33,771 nt of DNA. It comes from Streptomyces griseus. GTDB taxonomy: Bacteria > Actinomycetota > Actinomycetes > Streptomycetales > Streptomycetaceae. Both the position numbers and the translations under genes were made by a program. Each line of letters begins with the position of its first letter. Positions within the stretch are counted from its first letter, which is position 1. Below the pieces are notes generated by a model, which was not told the DNA's origin, did not search any database, and worked only from the letters and a program-made list of their open reading frames with translations. Below are positions 30,282 to 33,771 of the stretch, piece by piece. The stretch spans positions 1-33,771 of the forward strand of contig MUNB01000170.1 of the NCBI GenBank assembly GCA_002154345.1, in the 5' to 3' direction.

Positions 30282-30677
30282 TCACAGGTCACCGAAGGCT
30301 TCGAGCGGGAAGGGCGGCTGGGCCAGCGGACGTACGGCCATCCGCATCAGGATCAGCTGGTTGTCGTCCCCGCAGACCGGGTTCGAGGTCAGCTCGTCGC
30401 ACCGGGTGCAGCGGTGGACGACCATCCAGTCGCCGGTGCGCAGCACCGCGATGGAGATCGGAGCCATCCGGCCCTCGCAGTCGGAGCGGCCGCCCTCGAC
30501 GTGGTCGACGAGGTGCTGCGAGTGCAGACAGCTGGGGCAGTGATTGCGCCGGCTGCCGTCGGGCGCGTACGCGGCGACGGTCAGTCCGCAGCGCACGCAG
30601 GTGAAGGTGTCCAGGGAGGACATCGAGGATGATGAGGCGGACATGCCTGAGCGGTGCTGGGGGTTGTCGTGAGACAC
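30282..30677 (-). CDS. RNHCP-domain zinc protein 2, GTG start
   Basis: A 131-aa RNHCP protein, paralogue of the gene just downstream. It contains FTCVRCGLTVAAYAPDGSRR, RRNHCPSCL, HRCTRCDELTSNPVCGDDN and a C-terminus LMRMAVRPLAQPPFPLEAF. The four CxxC/HC-type clusters probably bind zinc. I place the start at the GTG at 30677 (VSHDNPQHRSG) because AAGGAG lies exactly 7 nt upstream; the ATGs at 30644 and further in have no ribosome site. A Ser-rich spacer (MSASSSSMSS) precedes the domain, in contrast to the basic N-terminus of its partner. The role is unknown. Confidence 0.82.
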   Translation of the reverse strand: MSHDNPQHRSGMSASSSSMSSLDTFTCVRCGLTVAAYAPDGSRRNHCPSCLHSQHLVDHVEGGRSDCEGRMAPISIAVLRTGDWMVVHRCTRCDELTSNPVCGDDNQLILMRMAVRPLAQPPFPLEAFGDL

Positions 30678-31067
30678 CCGGATACTCCTTGCCGAGGATG
30701 AGGAACGAAGCAGCAGGGAAGTACCGAGCACCCCTCGCGTCAGGGACGTACGGGGGAGCGGGGCCGGACGGCTGCGGGACGGCAGCCGGCCGTGAGGTGT
30801 CAGCAGTCGGCCGTGTAGGGCGGCCGCGGACGGTCAGGCCCGGTCACCCCGACGTCACAGGCGCGACGAGGGAGGCTCGGAGTCACTGTCCGGGGCATAC
30901 ATCAACTGCTTTCCAGGGCTCACGCCCAGAGGTCACCCGCGGTCGGAGCCCGCGGTCGAGGAGCGAGCACCGTAACAAGGGGGCCGAGGGACCGGCCACC
31001 GAATTAGCCGACGCCCGGCTCGTCCTCCCTTCCCCCCTCTCCTGTCCTTTCCCTCCCTCTCCCCGTC
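30678..31067. other. 390-bp intergenic region with polypyrimidine tract
   Basis: I see no coding sequence or RNA gene here. It contains the leader of the RNHCP pair and, at 31023-31064, a 42-nt almost pure C/T run (one G) ending next to the stop of the VOC gene. On the VOC mRNA strand this would be a G/A-rich 3' end. No clear terminator hairpin was found. Confidence 0.6.
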
Positions 31068-31775
31068 TCAGCCCCGAAGCTCCGCCAGCCTGGCCAGCGC
31101 GTCGCCCGCCAGGGTCTGCTGATCCGCGTCGAGTCGGACCGCCGCCGCTTCCTCCAGCAGCGCTGCCGCCCGTTCCACCTCGCCCATCCGCTGGGCGATG
31201 TCCCCGCGCAGGACGAGCAGCCGCAAGCGCTGTACCGGGGTCGGCTGCTCGTCCGTCAGCCCCAGCACCCGGTCGATGATCTTCGCCGCGCCCGGCAGAT
31301 CCTGCTTGGAGTCCGCGAAGAGGTCCGCCATGTGCAGGGCGCGGGCGAACGTCTCCTTCGGGGCGGGCCGGTGGCTCGGGTCGTCGCTGATCGCCTGGCC
31401 GATCCGGATCGTGTTGCCGGTCGGGTCGGTCATCAGGAACTGCCGTACCCCGTACGACATGTCCTTCAGCGGACCGATGCGCGGCAGCCCCCGCGTCGGG
31501 ACGCGCCCGTAGGCCGCCTTGAGCCCCGCCCGGAACGCCGTATGCAGGCCGTCCACATCGTCGGTGAGGACGTAGCACCCGGAGTGGGAGGACGCCGGGT
31601 CGTAGTCCTTCATGCCGTACAGCTGGAGTTCGACCGCTCCCCGCTCGACGACGGCGTACGCGTACGGGCTCTTCTGCAGGTACGTCGTCTCGAAGCCCAG
31701 GGCGGTGTAGAAGTCGACGGCGGTCTCGATCAGCGAGGTCCGGCAGGGCAGCAGAGGGATCGTCGTCTCGGTCAT
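31068..31775 (-). CDS. VOC-family (glyoxalase/bleomycin resistance-like) protein with helical C-terminus
   Basis: A 235-aa protein. The first about 130 residues are a vicinal-oxygen-chelate fold unit (TSLIETAVDFYTALGFETTY to VRQFLMTDPTGNTIRIGQ), the size of a bleomycin-resistance-like monomer. The remaining about 100 residues are helical, TPR-like (DLPGAAKIIDRVLG, ERAAALLEEAAAVRLDADQQ). This C-terminal extension is unusual for VOC proteins. The ligand is unknown. No Shine-Dalgarno is visible, and a -10-like TAGAGT lies 7 nt before the ATG, so the message may be leaderless. Confidence 0.85.
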   Translation of the reverse strand: MTETTIPLLPCRTSLIETAVDFYTALGFETTYLQKSPYAYAVVERGAVELQLYGMKDYDPASSHSGCYVLTDDVDGLHTAFRAGLKAAYGRVPTRGLPRIGPLKDMSYGVRQFLMTDPTGNTIRIGQAISDDPSHRPAPKETFARALHMADLFADSKQDLPGAAKIIDRVLGLTDEQPTPVQRLRLLVLRGDIAQRMGEVERAAALLEEAAAVRLDADQQTLAGDALARLAELRG

Positions 31776-31789
31776 GCGATGCACTCTAG

Positions 31790-31799
31790 TCAAATTTGA
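31790..31799. promoter_or_regulatory. AT-rich palindrome TCAAATTTGA in the VOC promoter
   Basis: This perfect 10-bp palindrome lies 14 bp upstream of the VOC start, just before a TAGAGT -10 candidate on the minus strand. In such GC-rich DNA it stands out and is well placed for a repressor operator. The cognate regulator is not in the window, as far as I can see. Confidence 0.45.
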
Positions 31800-31990
31800 A
31801 CAGTTGGCGCCAGTGCCGAGGGGGAGGGGGTCGGCCGTGCTTTGCGGGCTGGGCCCGTGGGCCCAATCTCGGTCCCAAATAGTGGTGGGGCGAGCTTTGT
31901 TGACCTGCTGATCTCCTTCTCGGCCGGCAGGTGCGACCTTGACGGACGGATGGTCGCGCCGGTTCTCTGGCGGCGAGCCCCCCACCCCTT

Positions 31991-32027
31991 CCGCGGGCGA
32001 CGGGCGGCCTCCGCCCGTCGCCCGCGG
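31991..32027 (+). promoter_or_regulatory. Perfect 17-bp hairpin in the GH76 leader
   Basis: CCGCGGGCGACGGGCGG (31991-32007) is perfectly complementary to 32011-32027 with a 3-nt loop (CCT). The stem ends about 9 nt before the GAGGAAG ribosome site of the GH76 gene. It could be a terminator/attenuator of upstream transcription, a processing signal or a protein operator. The remaining sequence between 31776 and 31990 shows no gene. Confidence 0.7.
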
Positions 32028-32047
32028 GACTCATCAGAGGAAGCCCG

Positions 32048-33547
32048 ATGCTCCCCAGAACCCCTCTCAGATCCCTCGGGCCAGCCCTGCTGGCCTCCCT
32101 GGCCGCCGTCCTCATGCTGGGAGCCCTCCCGGCCGTGGCGAACCCCGCGTCCGCGGCGGTACCGGCGCCCGGTGCGGCCGCAGAGGTCTGCAACAAGCAC
32201 TGCGACGCCCGCGATCCGGCGAGCGCCACCGCGGACCGGGTCCCCGTCCATGCCTCCGTCCATGGGCGTTCCATCGCCCTTCATCTCTCCGACAACGATG
32301 TCATGGGCTGGGCCTCCATCGACGACGGAGCGGCGGGCGACGAGACCTGGCTGGACCGCTCCTTCGACGGCGGCCGCACCTGGGCCTCCGGCAGCAAGCT
32401 CGGTGCCACCGCCGTGCCCTCCGGCCGCACCGGCTGGCGCTCGCAGATGTACAACGTGGACGACTGGAACACCGGCGGCATCGGCGCGCTCCGTGCCTGC
32501 GGAAAGGCGGGCGACCGGTCGGAGATCGCCTGCACCGGCTGGGCCCGTGTCAACTGGAACGCCGGAAGCCGGAGTACGGCCGCGGCGACGGCCCTGATGA
32601 TGAACTACGACCGGAACTCGGGGAAGTTCGCCGGCTGGTGGACCTCCGCCACCGCGCTCACCTCGCTGATCGACAACATCCGGATCAGCCACATGCCCAG
32701 TTACACGTACGCGATCTCGAACACCTACGAGAAGCTCATCGGTGCCGAGGGCGGCGACTTCACCAACTCCTACCTGGACGACACGGGTTGGTGGGGCCTC
32801 GCCTGGGTGGCCGCGTACGACCTGACCGGCGAGCGGCGTTACCTGGACACGGCGCGCAAGGACGCCGACCACATGGCCGCCTACTGGACCGGCACGTGCG
32901 GCGGCGGGGTGCAGTGGGCGACCGACAAGCCCTACAAGAACGCGATCACCAACGAGCTGTACATCCAGCTCAGCGCCGCACTCCACAATCGTATCGCCGG
33001 GGACACCACCTACCTCCGGCGTGCCGAGGACGGGTGGAACTGGTTCAAGGGCAGCGGCATGATCAACTCCGGTAACACGATCAACGACGGCCTGAGCGAG
33101 AACTCCGACGGCACCTGCTCCAACAACGGCGACACGACCTGGACGTACAACCAGGGCGTCGTCCTGGCCGCCCTCGCCGAACTCAACCGTGCCACCGGCG
33201 ACGCGTCGCTCCTGGACAGCGCCCGCACCCTGGCCGACGCCTCCACGACCTCCTCCTACCTCAACCCCGGCGGAACGCTCCACGAGCCGTACGAGCCGGA
33301 CTCCGACTGCACCACGGACGGTGACTCCTTCAAGGGTGCTTACGCCAGGGGCCTCGGCATCCTCAACAAGGCGCTCCCCGACCGCCCGTACAGCGCCTAT
33401 CTCGACCGGCAGGCCGACACCGCGCACGAGAAGAACCGCAACAGCCTCGACCAGTACGGCGCCCACTGGGCAGGTCCGCTCACCCGCACGGGCAACGGCT
33501 GCCAGCACAGCGCGCTCGACCTGATGAACGCGGCGCAGGACAGCTGA
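32048..33547 (+). CDS. Secreted glycoside hydrolase family 76 (alpha-1,6-mannanase-like)
   Basis: A 499-aa secreted enzyme. It has a Sec signal peptide (MLPRTPLRSLGPALLASLAA onward, cleavage near ASA at 34-36) and an N-terminal about 110-residue domain with aromatic/Gly motifs (DRSFDGGRTWASG). The GH76 catalytic (alpha/alpha)6 domain follows. The catalytic Asp pair is Asp244-Asp245 in YLDDTGWWGLAWV, and TYNQGVVLAALAELN is typical of the family. GH76 enzymes cut alpha-1,6-mannan backbones, as in fungal cell walls or actinobacterial mannans. GAGGAAG precedes the ATG, just after the strong leader hairpin. A terminator and another secreted protein gene follow. Confidence 0.93.
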   Translation: MLPRTPLRSLGPALLASLAAVLMLGALPAVANPASAAVPAPGAAAEVCNKHCDARDPASATADRVPVHASVHGRSIALHLSDNDVMGWASIDDGAAGDETWLDRSFDGGRTWASGSKLGATAVPSGRTGWRSQMYNVDDWNTGGIGALRACGKAGDRSEIACTGWARVNWNAGSRSTAAATALMMNYDRNSGKFAGWWTSATALTSLIDNIRISHMPSYTYAISNTYEKLIGAEGGDFTNSYLDDTGWWGLAWVAAYDLTGERRYLDTARKDADHMAAYWTGTCGGGVQWATDKPYKNAITNELYIQLSAALHNRIAGDTTYLRRAEDGWNWFKGSGMINSGNTINDGLSENSDGTCSNNGDTTWTYNQGVVLAALAELNRATGDASLLDSARTLADASTTSSYLNPGGTLHEPYEPDSDCTTDGDSFKGAYARGLGILNKALPDRPYSAYLDRQADTAHEKNRNSLDQYGAHWAGPLTRTGNGCQHSALDLMNAAQDS

Positions 33548-33576
33548 GTCCACACCCGCCCGCGACGCCATGACAT

Positions 33577-33621
33577 GAGACCGGTGGAGACCACGCGTGA
33601 CCGCGTGTCCTCCACCGTCTC
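33577..33621 (+). terminator. Terminator hairpin after GH76
   Basis: GAGAC-GGTGGAG-CACGCG segments (33577-33598) pair with CGCGTG-CTCCACC-GTCTC (33603-33621), with small bulges and a 4-nt loop. The repeat lies 30 nt after the GH76 stop and 40 nt before the next start, an ordinary intergenic terminator place. Confidence 0.7.
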
Positions 33622-33663
33622 TTCCTCCCGCCCGTCCCGCCTCCTCCCTCCTCAAGGAGCCCC

Positions 33664-33771
33664 ATGCCCGCAGTACGGCCGACCCCGCGCGGACGCGCCC
33701 TGCGCCGCAGCCTGACCGTCATCCTGTCCGCGGCCACCCTGTTCCTGGCCTCCGCGACCATGGCCCACGCC
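33664..33771 (+). CDS. Secreted protein, 5' end only (window edge)
   Basis: Only the first 36 codons are inside the window: MPAVRPTPRGRALRRSLTVI, then a hydrophobic stretch LSAATLFLASATMAHA. This is a classical signal peptide with an Arg-rich N-region and an AHA cleavage site. AAGGAG lies 7 nt before the ATG. Being downstream of GH76, another glycan-active enzyme is plausible, but the mature protein is not visible. Confidence 0.7.
   Translation, partial: MPAVRPTPRGRALRRSLTVILSAATLFLASATMAHA

Noticed and set aside
30678-31067. tRNA or small RNA gene in the gap
   Set aside because: No cloverleaf or well-defined stem-loop series was found; only a pyrimidine tract stands out.

Overview
The window looks like a Streptomyces or close-relative chromosome. 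GC content is very high, third codon positions are almost all G or C, GTG starts are common, ATGA stop-start overlaps occur, and SARP, LAL-LuxR and LacI regulators and a GH76 enzyme are present. I saw no rRNA, tRNA, CRISPR array or transposase. All functions below are read from the sequence and from family knowledge; nothing was searched.

Left flank (1-2.8 kb): a LysR regulator is divergent from an EamA/DMT transporter, across a short intergenic region with a T-N11-A-like palindrome. The transporter's 3' end runs antisense into a sugar phosphate isomerase-like gene.

Core (2.85-23.8 kb): an unusual RiPP locus built from three peptide-maturation modules.
(a) A leftward operon encodes a SPASM-type radical SAM enzyme, a haem-oxygenase-like putative diiron enzyme and a 72-aa cysteine-free small protein (candidate precursor). 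These three are chained by ATGA overlaps. A strong hairpin follows the small gene, and then come a 1118-aa cyclase/AAA-ATPase regulator, a cytosolic subtilisin-like protease and a GAF protein.
(b) Diverging from it, a rightward operon encodes two tandem-duplicated 53/52-aa precursors with a VLDLQ leader motif (absent from routine ORF calls because they are short), an MFS exporter and a class III lanthionine synthetase (LanKC).
(c) On the minus strand, a GTG-started class II LanM with intact dehydratase and zinc residues is followed by a 65-aa candidate precursor with no cysteine. A LAL-LuxR regulator with one TTA codon and a SARP/NB-ARC regulator follow.
Modules (a) and (b) share a 334-bp divergent promoter carrying a 21-bp element twice, one copy facing each operon (20 of 21 identical). 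A different GGGGGAT-type box is shared by the lanM and SARP promoters. This suggests one regulon, possibly one product family, with bldA control through the LAL regulator.

Right flank (23.9-33.8 kb): a hypothetical gene comes first. A LacI regulator is then divergent from a Gfo/Idh/MocA dehydrogenase, DUF993 aldolase-like and sugar phosphate isomerase operon, with a LacI-type operator between. After that come a DinB/DUF664 protein, two tandem RNHCP zinc proteins, a VOC protein and a secreted GH76 alpha-1,6-mannanase whose leader carries a perfect 17-bp hairpin. The window ends in the signal peptide of another secreted protein.
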